Shown here one piece after another: positions 55,901 through 64,000 of a DNA stretch of 64,000 nucleotides. The DNA lies in assembly GCA_032718475.1 (NCBI GenBank), contig JAUCBJ010003317.1, positions 19,789 to 83,788 on the forward strand, given 5' to 3'. The notes beneath the pieces were generated by a model that was not told the origin of the DNA, did not search any database, and was given only the letters and a program-made list of their open reading frames with translations. Origin of the DNA: Nemertoderma westbladi. Lineage: Eukaryota; Xenacoelomorpha; Nemertodermatida; Nemertodermatidae. Within the stretch, counting starts at the first letter, position 1. Every line of letters starts with the position of its first letter. Made by a program: the position numbers and the translations under genes.

Positions 55901-58779
55901 CATCGTGCGTGCGGTTAGTGGCCATCAAAGCAAATGGTACTCTACGCATTCACGGACCAGTCTCCCAACATTGCCCAGGGTCAGATCACCCTCCAGGAAT
56001 GACAACTGGTCCCCCAACCCATTTGGGAAGCCAATCATCTGGTGAGACAGTGGAGCCATCAGACAGGGATATTCTTAATCAGTTACAGGGATGGCGATGT
56101 CGCCAGTTGAGACATGTCCCTAAGGCATCGAGGACCAGCTTAGCGGACCTATTGGGTGAAATCTTAACTACGGTAGCGGAAGACCCATTGAACATACAGG
56201 CTTGGGTCCGGTTACTCATGGTTGGCCACTGCTGTATCCCGACCCCTAGACGAGGTGGAAGGAAGCACCATCGATCCCTTGCCACTCATGTCAACCAGAA
56301 GATTGCGGACTTCCGAGCTATGACTCAAGGGGGCATGGGTCTCCCTCCACCACGGTCTGTTCCCCCTAGATCAGGTTCACAAAAGATCCAAAGGGACTCC
56401 ATTCGCCTAGCCACAGCGGTTGCCGAGAAGATAGAGGATGGGGACATTAAGGGAGCCATCAGGTTGGCATCCTCAAGAGATACTATCGCCCCAGATACAC
56501 CAGAGACACGTTTAGGTCTACAGGAGAAACACCCACCCCGACCCCTTGATAGGAGAGAACCACCCCCACCAGTTACTCAATCAGTTCGGCAGTTAATCGC
56601 TTCATTCCCCAGTGGAAGTGCAGGTGGGCCAGATGGGCTGCGTCCCCAGATTCTGAAGGATTTAGTTTCCCCTACCAATGGTGAAGCAGGTGAGCGCCTA
56701 CTCACATCCCTTGCATGTTTTGTTGACAGCACTGTTGCAGGCGAGATACCAGTTCCTGTCCGCCCACTTTTCTTTGGGGCTAATCTTTTTGCCTTCACAA
56801 AGAGAGGTGGTTGTATCCGCCCTATTGCTGTTGGGGTCACCTTACGACGGCTATGTGGAAAGTTCGTCGGTTACATAGTGACGGACCAACGGACCCAGTC
56901 ATATGGGGCAGTGCAACTAGGAATTGGTTGCAAGCTAGGCGCTGAGGCGGCAGTCCATGCTACAAGGGCACTTGTGTGTGGTGGGAACCATCCGGGGATG
57001 GTGTTGCTTAAAGTTGATTTCAGCAACGCGTTTAATTCCATTAGACGAGACACCATGCTGGAGAGTATACATTCCCAGTATCCCTCCATCTATAACTACA
57101 CCCTCGCGGCGTATGGAACGGCAACCTTCCTTCTCCATGGTAATGACACCATCCTCTCCGACGAGGGAATACAACAGGGGGATACTGATGGACCTCGCCT
57201 CATCGGGGATACTGCGAATCCAATCATCCAGGGGCTAGAATCTCGCTTCAATGTCTGGTACCTGGATGATGGGAACATTGCTGATGACTATCGCACTGTC
57301 CTACAGGACCTGGAGAAGGTTATTAACGAAGGGAAGGGATATGGGCTATCTATCAACCCAAAGAAGAGTGAGGTGTTCTTCCTGGGTACTGAGTCAGAGG
57401 AGTCCCAGGCCCAAATACGATCAGCATTTGATGCCATTGGCCCGGGTATCCAGTACCCTCAACTGGACCAGTTAACAATGCTAGGGTCTCCGATTGGTGA
57501 AACTGCCATCACCTCCTGTCTGACAAGAAAGGTGGGGGACCTCTCCACGCTGGTCAGCCGTCTTCCACTGCTGGAGGCCCACCACGGTTTCTTCCTCCTG
57601 AGGAACTCGTTCACCATGCCACGGCTTACGTACTTCCTCAGGACGGCTCCCTGCTTCCAGTTCCCAGCACTTCTCAGGGACTACGACCGAATCCTCCGAA
57701 GTGCCCTCCAAGAGGTCGCCAATACCGACATTGGCGATCAAGCCTGGGCCCAGGCCTGCCTCCCAGCACGATTGGGTGGACTAGGATTGAGCTCGGCGGT
57801 GCAGCTCGCACCCTCTGCCTTTTTGGCTTCAGCGGCTGCCTGTATCGAGCTCTCCAACCGTCTACACCAGTCCGAGGGGTCTCCTGGACCATACATGGAG
57901 TCGGCCCATGCTATCCGAAGTGTATCCCTACCACAAGATTCAGCACCTCCTCCCGCTGTATCGAGTCAGAGAGCCTGGATGCTCCCAGTTCACGAGGAGA
58001 ATCTCGCCACCCTACGCCTCGTGGCTACACCCCTTGATCTCGCCCGTTTGAACTCCCTCGCTGACCCTACTGCGGGCTGCTGGATCGATGCACTTCCTAG
58101 CGCCTCATTAGGACTGAAGCTTTCAAATTCGCAGTTTCGAATCGCCATTGCCACTCACCTTGGATGTAAAGTAGTGGAACCCCACACATGCGATCAATGT
58201 GGAACTCCAGTGGCTGCGAATGGCCTCCACGGCCTTTCCTGTCGGAGGAGCGCTGGCCGTCATGCCCGCCATGCGATGTTGAATGACATTGTGAGGCGGG
58301 CGCTGGTCAGCTGTGGGGTCCCTTCCATCCTGGAGCCCCCAGGCCTCTGCAGGAATGATGGGAAGAGGGTAGATGGAGTCACCCTGGTTCCATGGTCCCA
58401 GGGCCGAACCCTCACCTGGGATGCCACAGTGGTCGATCCACTGGCACCAAGCCATGTGCACCAGATGCTAATTTCCGGAGGGCGCACCGTGGAGGGAGCA
58501 GAACGTGGCAAAAATGCCACCTACAACGAGGTGATGGAGCGAGGCCACATCTTCCATCCCGTGGCCTTTGAAACCTTGGGTCGCCCCGGCCCGGAGACCT
58601 CCAACTTCCTCCATGAAATTGGTTCCCGTCTGCAGATAGTTACCCACGAACCCCGCTCTCACCGGTTCCTTCTTCAACGAATCGGTATAGCCATTCTCGT
58701 GGGTAATGCCGCTTCCATCCTAACGACAGCGGGACCTTCTCCAGGCGGCCTCTTTGAGCACCCAGACCCACATCGTTAG
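52915..58779 (+). CDS. Giant ORF: Cys-rich domain, decapeptide repeats, RT, CCHC, REL-like nuclease
   Basis: 1,954 codons. Residues 7-41 are Cys-rich (RCCKCRSGSCRGCKC). Residues ~137-985 are about 84 repeats of PTSPGVGHSA type. A pre-RT region follows (IPTPRRGGRKHH; IEDGDIKGAIRLASS). RT: D1368 in KVDFSNAFNSI, IQQGDTDGP, WYLDDG with DD at 1451-1452. Then C1759-x2-C-x9-H-x3-C, and a PD-(D/E)XK-like domain (RVDGV ... W1835-DATVVD, AERGK at 1862-1866). RT-CCHC-nuclease is the R2 order. Related fragments lie at 9039 and 19166. The repeat block is unusual for the class. Confidence 0.8.
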   Translation: MAPSQRCCKCRSGSCRGCKCACAGVPCSSCKPLEQNSCANGPSSPDPDSLAMPPRYSGSAGHGVLDYLVSNSPRWKPRQATADLAHNGYVTPEVINSTLEELDDLMDQTLTPGEFDPDCTLIPQIGAVSPAPSSGPPVPGVGYPVPTSPGVGHSAPTSPGVGHSAPTSPGVGHSAPTSPGVAHSALTSPGVGHSAPTSPGVGHSAPTSPGVGYSAPTSPGVGHSAPTSPGVGHSAPTSPGVGHSTPTSPGVGHSAPTSPGVAHSAPTSPGVGHSAPTSLGVGHSAPTSPGVGYSAPTSPGVGHSAPTSPGAAHSAPTSPGVGHSTPTSSGVGHSAPTSPGVGHSAPTSPGVAHSAPTSPGVGHSAPTSPGVGHSAPTSAGVGYSAPTSPGVGHSTPTSPGIGHSAPTSPGVGYSAPTSPGVGYPVPTSPGVGHSAPTSPGVAHSALTSPGVRHSAPTSPGVGYSVPTSPGVGQSVPISPDAGHSAPTSPGVGYSVPTSPGVGQSVPISQVVGLSAPTSPGVGYSVPTSPGVGQLVPISPDVGHSAPTSPGVGHSAPTSPGVAHSAPTSPGVGHSAPTSPGVGHSAPTSPGVGYSAPTSPDVGHSAPTSPGIGYSAPTCPGVGYSVPTSPGVGQSVPISQVVCLSAPTSPGVGYSAPTSPGVGQSVPISPGVVHSAPTSPGVAHSAPTSPGVGHSTPTSPVVGHSAPTSPGVGYSAPTSPGAGQSVPISPGVGHSAPTSPGVGYSIPTSPGVCQSVPISQVVGLSAPTSPGVGYSVPTSPGTSQYVGQSDPTSPGVGYSAPTSPGVGQSVPISPVVGLSAPTSPGVGHSVPTSLGVGYAVPSSPGLAQSVPVVPISPVVGLSAPTSPGVGYSVRTSPGVGHSVPTSPGVSQYVGHSVPTSPGVGLSVPFRPGVGHSAPTSPGVGQSAPHSLGVGHSLPTSAGVSHSASTSLGVDHPIPNPLGVGCSAPSSLDIGLSAPTNIGVGPTVRTSALSTHCPSCVRLVAIKANGTLRIHGPVSQHCPGSDHPPGMTTGPPTHLGSQSSGETVEPSDRDILNQLQGWRCRQLRHVPKASRTSLADLLGEILTTVAEDPLNIQAWVRLLMVGHCCIPTPRRGGRKHHRSLATHVNQKIADFRAMTQGGMGLPPPRSVPPRSGSQKIQRDSIRLATAVAEKIEDGDIKGAIRLASSRDTIAPDTPETRLGLQEKHPPRPLDRREPPPPVTQSVRQLIASFPSGSAGGPDGLRPQILKDLVSPTNGEAGERLLTSLACFVDSTVAGEIPVPVRPLFFGANLFAFTKRGGCIRPIAVGVTLRRLCGKFVGYIVTDQRTQSYGAVQLGIGCKLGAEAAVHATRALVCGGNHPGMVLLKVDFSNAFNSIRRDTMLESIHSQYPSIYNYTLAAYGTATFLLHGNDTILSDEGIQQGDTDGPRLIGDTANPIIQGLESRFNVWYLDDGNIADDYRTVLQDLEKVINEGKGYGLSINPKKSEVFFLGTESEESQAQIRSAFDAIGPGIQYPQLDQLTMLGSPIGETAITSCLTRKVGDLSTLVSRLPLLEAHHGFFLLRNSFTMPRLTYFLRTAPCFQFPALLRDYDRILRSALQEVANTDIGDQAWAQACLPARLGGLGLSSAVQLAPSAFLASAAACIELSNRLHQSEGSPGPYMESAHAIRSVSLPQDSAPPPAVSSQRAWMLPVHEENLATLRLVATPLDLARLNSLADPTAGCWIDALPSASLGLKLSNSQFRIAIATHLGCKVVEPHTCDQCGTPVAANGLHGLSCRRSAGRHARHAMLNDIVRRALVSCGVPSILEPPGLCRNDGKRVDGVTLVPWSQGRTLTWDATVVDPLAPSHVHQMLISGGRTVEGAERGKNATYNEVMERGHIFHPVAFETLGRPGPETSNFLHEIGSRLQIVTHEPRSHRFLLQRIGIAILVGNAASILTTAGPSPGGLFEHPDPHR
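53328..55874 (+). repeat. 30-bp coding minisatellite, about 84 units
   Basis: Unit near CCTACCAGTCCGGGTGTCGG plus CATTCTGCCC, no frame-shifting length changes seen. Variants alternate GHSAP, GYSAP, GYSVP and GQSVP. Because the unit lacks stops, an 876-codon plus-strand frame and 470- and 260-codon antisense frames are also open. These are shadows. Confidence 0.92.
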
Positions 58780-58867
58780 TTAGATGTGGAAAGGGGCGAA
58801 ACCAATCGAAATCAACGAAATGGTAACCAATGGAGGAACCAATGGGACAACTGTAACACTACAAATA

Positions 58868-58905
58868 ATTTACAGATACAGATACAGATACAGATACAGT
58901 AATTT
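58868..58905 (+). repeat. (ACAGAT)n microsatellite
   Basis: Four to five hexamer units immediately before the CR1-like fragment. Confidence 0.7.
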
Positions 58906-59765
58906 ATGTAATAGACTCAGACCCAGAACATGCAGCAAAATTGTTGGAGTCCCGTGTTATTCAGATTCAAAAAATATTTAATGATGCACAATTAAAACTG
59001 AATCCAGATAAAACTGAATTTCTCCTATTGTCACCTAAACAAATTGGCCCCCAACTTAGGGATGAAATCTCCACAATAAAACTAAATGTTGGTGGCAGTG
59101 AATCTATACCTCAGTCAAAATCAGTAAAATATCTTGGAGTAATCATTGACAGTGAACTAAATTGGGACGATTATATTAAAAAAATAATTCAGAAAATGAC
59201 ACTTAGTATTTCTTGTTTACGTTCTATAAAAGGCCAATTACCAAATAAAACGAAATTGCAATTATACAAAACACTTACGATGCCATATCACAACTATTGC
59301 TGTCAGCTACTTGTGTCACTGCACGACAAATATGGATCCAAGGAGTTGTTGTACAAAATTGAGAAAGTGCAAAATTATGCATTGCGCACTATTTTTGGTA
59401 AGAAAATCAGAGATAACAGCGGCACGGAGTTAAGACAAAAAGGAGAAATTCCGTTACTATCAGCAGTCAGGGAGTATTTCACCCTTGTTTATTTTTATAA
59501 GTATATACACGGATTGACTGAGGCATTTAAAATTCTAAATCTGCCATTTCTTCCAAGACAAAATGTGAAAATGAACACCAGGACGGGTAATATCATTATT
59601 CCAAAAACAAATAACAGGTTTGGCCACGATAGCGTAATAGTGAAATCAATAAAATTATGGAATACCTTAGACATAGAAGTTGTAAAATTATCAAATCTTT
59701 TAACTTTTAAGCGGAAACTAAAAAATATATTCTTAAATAAATACAGCCGAGAGGCAGTAACTTAG
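58893..59765 (+). pseudogene. CR1/Jockey-like RT C-terminal fragment in the 3' region
   Basis: Begins just at the catalytic motif position (DTVIYVIDSDPEHAAKLLE), then KLNPDKTEFLLLSP, VKYLGVIIDSELNW, QLYKTLTMPYHNYCCQL and the end block SIKLWNTLDIEVVKLSN. 5'-truncated. Either a later LINE insertion or part of the larger element's 3' UTR. Confidence 0.75.
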
Positions 59766-59793
59766 CTATAGGATTTTGATTGCCCACCAGATG

Positions 59794-59858
59794 AGGGGGG
59801 GGGGGGGGTGGTGGTGTAGCGGGAGCTGCATCACTTGGGGGGGGGGGGGGGGGGGTCT
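59794..59858 (+). repeat. Paired poly-G runs
   Basis: Two G-runs of about 13 and 19 bases separated by ~30 bp. Strong G-quadruplex potential. Run lengths may be unreliable in assembly. Confidence 0.6.
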
Positions 59859-60591
59859 AACTGTGCTTCTAATACATTAGATATTACTAATTCATTTATG
59901 TGTATGTATTGTAGTTTAGTATACATAGGTACTTACTGTACGTACATACATTACATACATAGGTATAACCTAGTTGTACCTGCACACCACCGACGCTTGT
60001 TGACTTAATTATCAGTTTATGTGCATTCATTTACTGCCTGGTGCAATTTTAATATTTCATCAGTTTTAGTCAATAAAAGATCAAATTACTAACAGTGGTC
60101 AACCAAATCTCGATGCTAACAACAAACTCGGGGAGACCCCACAGAGCGCTGAAGATACCGCGTAGCCGTAGAGACTGATACCCTGTGCTACATTAATATC
60201 ACTTTATATACTCTATATATATTTTGGAGTTCGTGTATTCATTGCATATCGTATTGATTATAATTTAATTAAAGAATTTATTTAGTAATTTTAAGAAAAA
60301 GAAAAAAAAAAAAAAATTAAGCAATTGGTTTCCCCGAAAGTAAATATAGTTGTCAGAGATTATATAGTAGCAATCAATCGAATAATACAAAGTAGTCTAC
60401 ACCGCAATACTTCCTCTGGAACCCGAATCCAGTCTCCCACACCGTGGGTCATACGCCGCGCACGGACTGGCTTTGGCAGATGTAAATTCAGTACACTAGG
60501 TAATTGGTAAGGGCAAAGTCGATTCATAATCAAAAGGACAATTAAAATTGGCAGGTTGAACTGCAAAAGGTCTGAAAGCGCGAACACTATC

Positions 60592-61156
60592 TATCATGGT
60601 TACTGGCTCATTACTTCTAATCAGTGCTAACCCAGCCTGCCTACAGCAGGCTACCTATAGAGAGGGTTAGGAGTCTTGTCAGGCTGTCTTGGTAGTTGCT
60701 ATGGTTACACCAACCTCTGTATTCTGTTCCTTATAGTAAACCTTAGCCTTACCAGGTAAAGAGCTTTACTTATACCAAAGACACATTATGTCCAGACTTT
60801 AACCTAAGATCTGTTACAGTGGATTCGCTTATATAGTTCTTATGATTGTTATCAAGGCCTCGGGGTACCTGTCACATTAATAGGAACACTCACGCAAGTC
60901 GTTTAAATATACAGTATGTATTATTTAATACGTATATCTGGTCAGTATGTGCAATTAATTACTTGAATGTGTGTGCCTCGGCACTAGAAACTGCTTCAAA
61001 GGGAAGGGGTAGAGTATACGTGTAAACTGTTCCGTTAAGTTGTGTTGTCTGCGAACAAGCGCACGTGTGACTTATTTATATTATTATTTATATTTACGCT
61101 GTGTCGAACCTAATGCAGGGTAAGTGCATAGTTTACTCGTACTGAACACATCATTA
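60592..61156. other. Probable continuation of the gypsy LTR and unassigned DNA
   Basis: Follows the 3' target duplication of A, so it should continue the sequence interrupted at 22075. No ORF. A CCTGCCTACAGCAGG hairpin lies near 60636. Confidence 0.4.
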
Positions 61157-61377
61157 TTAACTTTAAAGTAAACACTAGAGTCTTACACCCCTTAAACTAC
61201 AAAAAAAATATAGAATCAGGACATTAAGCCCAAAATACTTCTCAGCCCCTAGGGCCTTCAAAGGACACAAACAAAACAAACAACAAACACAAACAAAATA
61301 TATAATAACATGCTCCACATACAGGTATGTATCGTAAACCTAACCCTAAAACCTAACCGCCATACACTAAATGATAC

Positions 61378-62992
61378 TACTACTACTAGGTCGAGCGAAC
61401 TCGGACAGTGGAAATGAGATCCTTCCAGGCTTCCCGATTCTCCATAGTTGTCGCAATTTCGTTTCTCCCAAGTTCAGTATCCCTTTCAAGTTGATCTATA
61501 TATGTTATGGCAGGTCGTCCACGACTACGCTTTCCATGAGTTGGTTGCCAGAGAAGTAGATCTGGTATGACCTCGTCTTTACTTCGCCAGCAGTGCCCAC
61601 TGAATCTTAATCTGCGTTCACGGAGGGTGGTTGATACAGGTGGTATTGTACCATAAAGCTCGGCGTTTGTCATGTGTTGTCTCCAGCTAATGTTTAGGGC
61701 TGCCCTTAGTAGTCTTGTGTAGCAACCATCAATTCGTTGTTCAAGTGATTTAGTCAGTGTCCAGGTCTCACCCCCGTATAAAAATACACTTTCCACTGTG
61801 GCTCGAAAGAACTTGGTCTTCAGGTGCCTGGAGAGATCTGATTTCCAGATGGTATCCATTTTTGATAGAGCTACCCAAGCCTTTGCTTTCCTAACTTCTA
61901 TGTCCTTTTGGCTACTCTCTATCCATGATCCAAGGTACTGGAAGTCATCGACCTTCCTTAGTTGATTATTATCAATGGTTGTCAAGTTTCCATCAACATT
62001 AAAGGTCATGAATTCGGTCTTGGTAGCATTTATATGCAATCCAACCTCCTTAGCAGCCCTCTCCACTTTATTTAGTAGAAGCTGTGCATCTGCTAGCGTA
62101 TTAGAGAGCAGGGCGATGTCATCCGCAAAGTCGGTGTCTGTGACTGTAGTTGCCGGATATCTACTACTTCTGCGTTCTTGAAGTGTGAATCCCAGATCTT
62201 CACCCTTTGTGGCCGTCCTCATTGCGTAATCCAGCACAATTACAAATAGTAATGGTGCTAATGTGTCACCTTGCAGTACGCCAGCCAGGATTGAGAAAAA
62301 CTCAGTTTCACCATCTGGTGAGAGTACCTGCGCTTCTGTGTCACAATATAACAATCCAATGCCAGCAACAATTACTTCTGGTATTCCATAAGCTCTTAGG
62401 ATTTCAAGCATTTTACCTCTATGGATGGAGTCGAATGCCTTCTTGAAGTCCACAAAAGTCATGACTGCGGGGAGATTCTTTGACTTAATTCCTTCAATCA
62501 GTCTCCGTAGTGCAAGTATCTGAGCTATTGTTGATCTACTTGGTCGAAATCCATTTTGGCTCTTACGCAGTAGTTTCTCTATGTGAGGCCTAATCCTATA
62601 TAGAATCATTTTATTGTATATTTTGGCAGCTACCACAAGCAGACAGATCCCACGATAGTTTGTTGGTATGCCGAGGTCTCCTTTCTTGGGGAGAGGCTTT
62701 AGTTGACCTTTAGTCCAAATTGGTGGTGGCTTTTCCCCTTTTAACATCCGGTTGCAAACATTCAATAATGGTCTATTTAGCACTCCTGTTTTCCATACCT
62801 CCGCTGGTATTTCATCTAATCCACTCGCTTTATTATTGGACATGCTTTTAATGCTTCTTTGGAGTTCGGCAGGTGTGAAGTCCCCTGTTTCTATAGGTAG
62901 TGTCTTGTCATATATTTTCCTTGTAGGGCTGACCTCGATGTTTGGTGGCTGCCCAAGCAAGTTGCTGAAGTGATTTTTCCTTTTTTTTTCCC
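61378..62992 (-). mobile_element. 5'-truncated RTE-like LINE in the TTAA element
   Basis: (TAG)n tail at 61378-61388 and 12-bp duplications ACTAAATGATAC (61366-61377, 62993-63004). Different subfamily from 277-2501 but same tail type and duplication length. Confidence 0.9.
61386..62960 (-). CDS. Reverse transcriptase of RTE-like LINE, open but truncated
   Basis: 524 codons open (the frame reaches 62992). Pre-RT SMSNNKASGLDEIPAEVWK, YRGICLLVVAAKIYNK, FVDFKKAFDSIHRG, GVLQGDTLAP, catalytic FADD, then the RTE-type C-terminus (YGGETWTLT, LNISWRQHMTNAELY, RRLRFSGHCWRS). No endonuclease because of 5' truncation. No internal stops, so the insertion is fairly young. Confidence 0.85.
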   Translation of the reverse strand: MLGQPPNIEVSPTRKIYDKTLPIETGDFTPAELQRSIKSMSNNKASGLDEIPAEVWKTGVLNRPLLNVCNRMLKGEKPPPIWTKGQLKPLPKKGDLGIPTNYRGICLLVVAAKIYNKMILYRIRPHIEKLLRKSQNGFRPSRSTIAQILALRRLIEGIKSKNLPAVMTFVDFKKAFDSIHRGKMLEILRAYGIPEVIVAGIGLLYCDTEAQVLSPDGETEFFSILAGVLQGDTLAPLLFVIVLDYAMRTATKGEDLGFTLQERRSSRYPATTVTDTDFADDIALLSNTLADAQLLLNKVERAAKEVGLHINATKTEFMTFNVDGNLTTIDNNQLRKVDDFQYLGSWIESSQKDIEVRKAKAWVALSKMDTIWKSDLSRHLKTKFFRATVESVFLYGGETWTLTKSLEQRIDGCYTRLLRAALNISWRQHMTNAELYGTIPPVSTTLRERRLRFSGHCWRSKDEVIPDLLLWQPTHGKRSRGRPAITYIDQLERDTELGRNEIATTMENREAWKDLISTVRVRST

Positions 62993-63129
62993 ACTAAATG
63001 ATACCGGTAAAAAACTGCACAAAAACTAAGCCTATATTCTATAAGAAAATATATGACATTTTTGTCGCTGTGAAAGAGGTAGGACTAGGACAAAAATAAT
63101 TAATTTGTGAAAAATATGGTTGCGTTTCG

Positions 63130-63186
63130 GTGTCTTGGACCAGTACGCGGTAATCCTCGACGCCTCATCAGCTGGACAGGGAATTA
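63130..63186 (-). ncRNA. Hammerhead-like core, incomplete
   Basis: Minus strand CUGAUGA and GAAAC flank a long hairpin: GGCGUC/GACACC (one mismatch), a GA/AA internal loop, then GGAUUA/UGGUCC with wobbles. A matching stem I and stem III with cleavage triplet were not found. Possibly a decayed or split ribozyme, or chance. Confidence 0.3.
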
Positions 63187-63484
63187 GCCAAGCCTAACTA
63201 TATTGCACCAATGACCTAAATTAATCGCACCATCAACTCAGTTACCATTTCGCCCATACAGACTTCAGACCTCAGAACATTGGAACCCCCCATATAGACC
63301 TTCGATAAGTAAACATGTTACCAATGGAAAAAATGGTAGATTGCTAGATCAAACACACAGTACAAAAATTATAAGATTTGACAGGGGCTTTAGGGGCTGA
63401 GAAGTATTTTGGGCTTAATGTCCTGATTCTATATTTTTTTGTAGTTTAAGGGGTGTAAGACTCTAGTGTTTACTTTAAAGTTAA

Positions 63485-64000
63485 TATATACATAACAACC
63501 CCCTGTTAGTCAGTATGTCGGTACATTCAATTATCACATATGAACACATCATGATATGTAATGGATTATAGTTACAAGTTGGGGAATAATATTGCATTAT
63601 TGCGGACACATGCACTCGCACTAAATGAACCGAATCTACTACGGACAATTTACAGATAGTACTCACCGGATGGAAAGGAAAGTGGTGTTGTCCTGGTTCT
63701 TGTATATTCATTAACAAGTGGTGCAATAATAGTAACTATAATATGATTGAATATTAACGATAAATCACAATATGAACAGCAAGGTAAATCTCATAGGTTC
63801 GCAATAACTATACGAAGCACTGTAACCTGAGATGTTAATGAGGTTAGGCCTAAAGGTAGCAGAAGGAACATCGGCTATTATAAGCACTATAAAAATAGAA
63901 ACTTTACAGAAATTTTTATAATCATAGACCGGTATTTGTTAAATGTAATATAGATAGTTTAGATAACGGTGGTGATACGGATCTGGCTTCACAAAATTTT
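63485..64000. other. Non-coding stretch at the window end
   Basis: AT-rich. No gene or repeat structure recognised. Confidence 0.5.

Larger units (their letters stand above)
52811..60328 (+). mobile_element. Full-length R2-architecture LINE-like retroelement
   Basis: Inserted in an LTR of A with the 9-bp duplication TTTCCCCGA (52802-52810, 60329-60337). The uninterrupted LTR copy at 26080-26095 shows the empty site. Short 5' UTR, one 1,954-codon ORF, and a ~1.5-kb 3' region with a CR1-like fragment, two G-runs and an A-rich end. No LTRs. Clade not assigned. The intact ORF suggests a young copy. Confidence 0.8.
22076..60586 (+). mobile_element. Element A: large LTR retroelement, multiply interrupted
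   Basis: Bounded by CTATC at 22071-22075 and 60587-60591, with TG...CA LTRs (TGTAAAAG...AACA). Internal parts are a leader, an ORF starting at 28170 that resumes after element B at 44392, gag-like coiled-coil frames, no recognisable pol, a zinc-knuckle ORF and a polypurine tract. A is therefore either non-autonomous or its pol was lost. Later insertions account for most of the 38 kb. The 3' LTR region is rearranged (see 50496-51186). Confidence 0.7.
51187..60586 (+). repeat. Second downstream LTR copy of element A, interrupted
   Basis: TGTAAAAG...GCGCGAACA, then CTATC. Consists of 51187-51699, 52491-52810 and 60329-60586, split by a TIR element and by the 52811-60328 retroelement. With flank on both sides it looks like a solo LTR in the original target site. 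Confidence 0.75.
61161..63480. mobile_element. TTAA-flanked DNA transposon with ~90-bp TIRs
   Basis: Inverted ends CTTTAAAGTAAACACTAGAG, matching for about 91 bp (61161-61251 and 63480-63390). TTAA duplications at 61157-61160 and 63481-63484. No own transposase. Carries an RTE-like insertion (61378-62992). TTAA suggests piggyBac-type mobilisation. Confidence 0.8.

Noticed and set aside
53288-55918. 876-codon plus-strand ORF and 470-codon minus-strand ORF
   Set aside because: Off-frame translations of the 30-bp minisatellite in the 1,954-codon gene.
61337-61362. Telomere-like CCTAACCCTAAAACCTAACC
   Set aside because: Too short and irregular, and it lies within a DNA transposon.

Overview
The window looks like repeat-dense nuclear DNA of an invertebrate animal. 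It has no bacterial gene organisation. Nearly every recognisable coding stretch belongs to a transposable element: RTE-like and CR1/Jockey-like LINEs, a LINE-like element with an R2-style C-terminus, BEL/Pao and Ty3/gypsy LTR elements, and non-autonomous DNA transposons. I cannot name the phylum. A SINE with a cephalopod-SINE-like central motif and a SINE-type hammerhead ribozyme fit a lophotrochozoan or an early-branching animal. I found no ordinary host gene, rRNA or tRNA gene.

Layout. 1-4.3 kb: one RTE-like LINE inserted into another, with a 12-bp target duplication. 5.0-5.3 kb: a SINE-like unit whose head folds as a type I hammerhead ribozyme. 5.5-9.5 kb: a decayed gag-like reading frame, a CR1/Jockey-like 3' fragment, a SINE, and a fragment of an R2-style reverse-transcriptase protein. 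9.8-17.8 kb: mostly non-coding, with possible LTRs, two MITEs and a Tc1/mariner-like element carrying a solo LTR. 18.0-19.2 kb: a G-poor satellite. 19.2-22.07 kb: another RT-protein fragment and a Ty3/gypsy gag-protease with LTR and primer-binding site.

The core, 22,076-60,586, reads as one plus-strand LTR element (element A). It is flanked by the 5-bp duplication CTATC and swollen by later insertions. Inside A's first ORF sits a complete 16-kb BEL/Pao element (element B, 28,307-44,391) with 1,495-bp LTRs and duplication GTGGT. B carries short leader ORFs linked by ATGA stop-start overlaps, gag, protease, RT, RNase H and integrase. Downstream come an array of hairpins with covarying stems and, in the usual env position, a long extra ORF (ORF-X). 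ORF-X combines an RNase D-like 3'-5' exonuclease fold with CCHC zinc knuckles. A Tc1-like element has inserted into ORF-X at a TA. Element A has a diverged homologue of the zinc-knuckle half of ORF-X in the same place beside its 3' LTR, but no recognisable pol. This shared, apparently non-envelope third gene is the best candidate for an undescribed system.

A's 3' LTR region is complex. It holds a 1.4-kb palindromic hAT-like element, a near-identical repeat of A's 5' flank plus LTR (real duplication, or two alleles joined in assembly), a TIR element with an HTH ORF, and a 7.5-kb element with an uninterrupted 1,954-codon ORF. That ORF has a Cys-rich N-terminus, about 84 decapeptide repeats, an RT, a CCHC motif and a restriction-like endonuclease-like domain. 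The window ends with a TTAA-flanked transposon that contains another RTE insertion.
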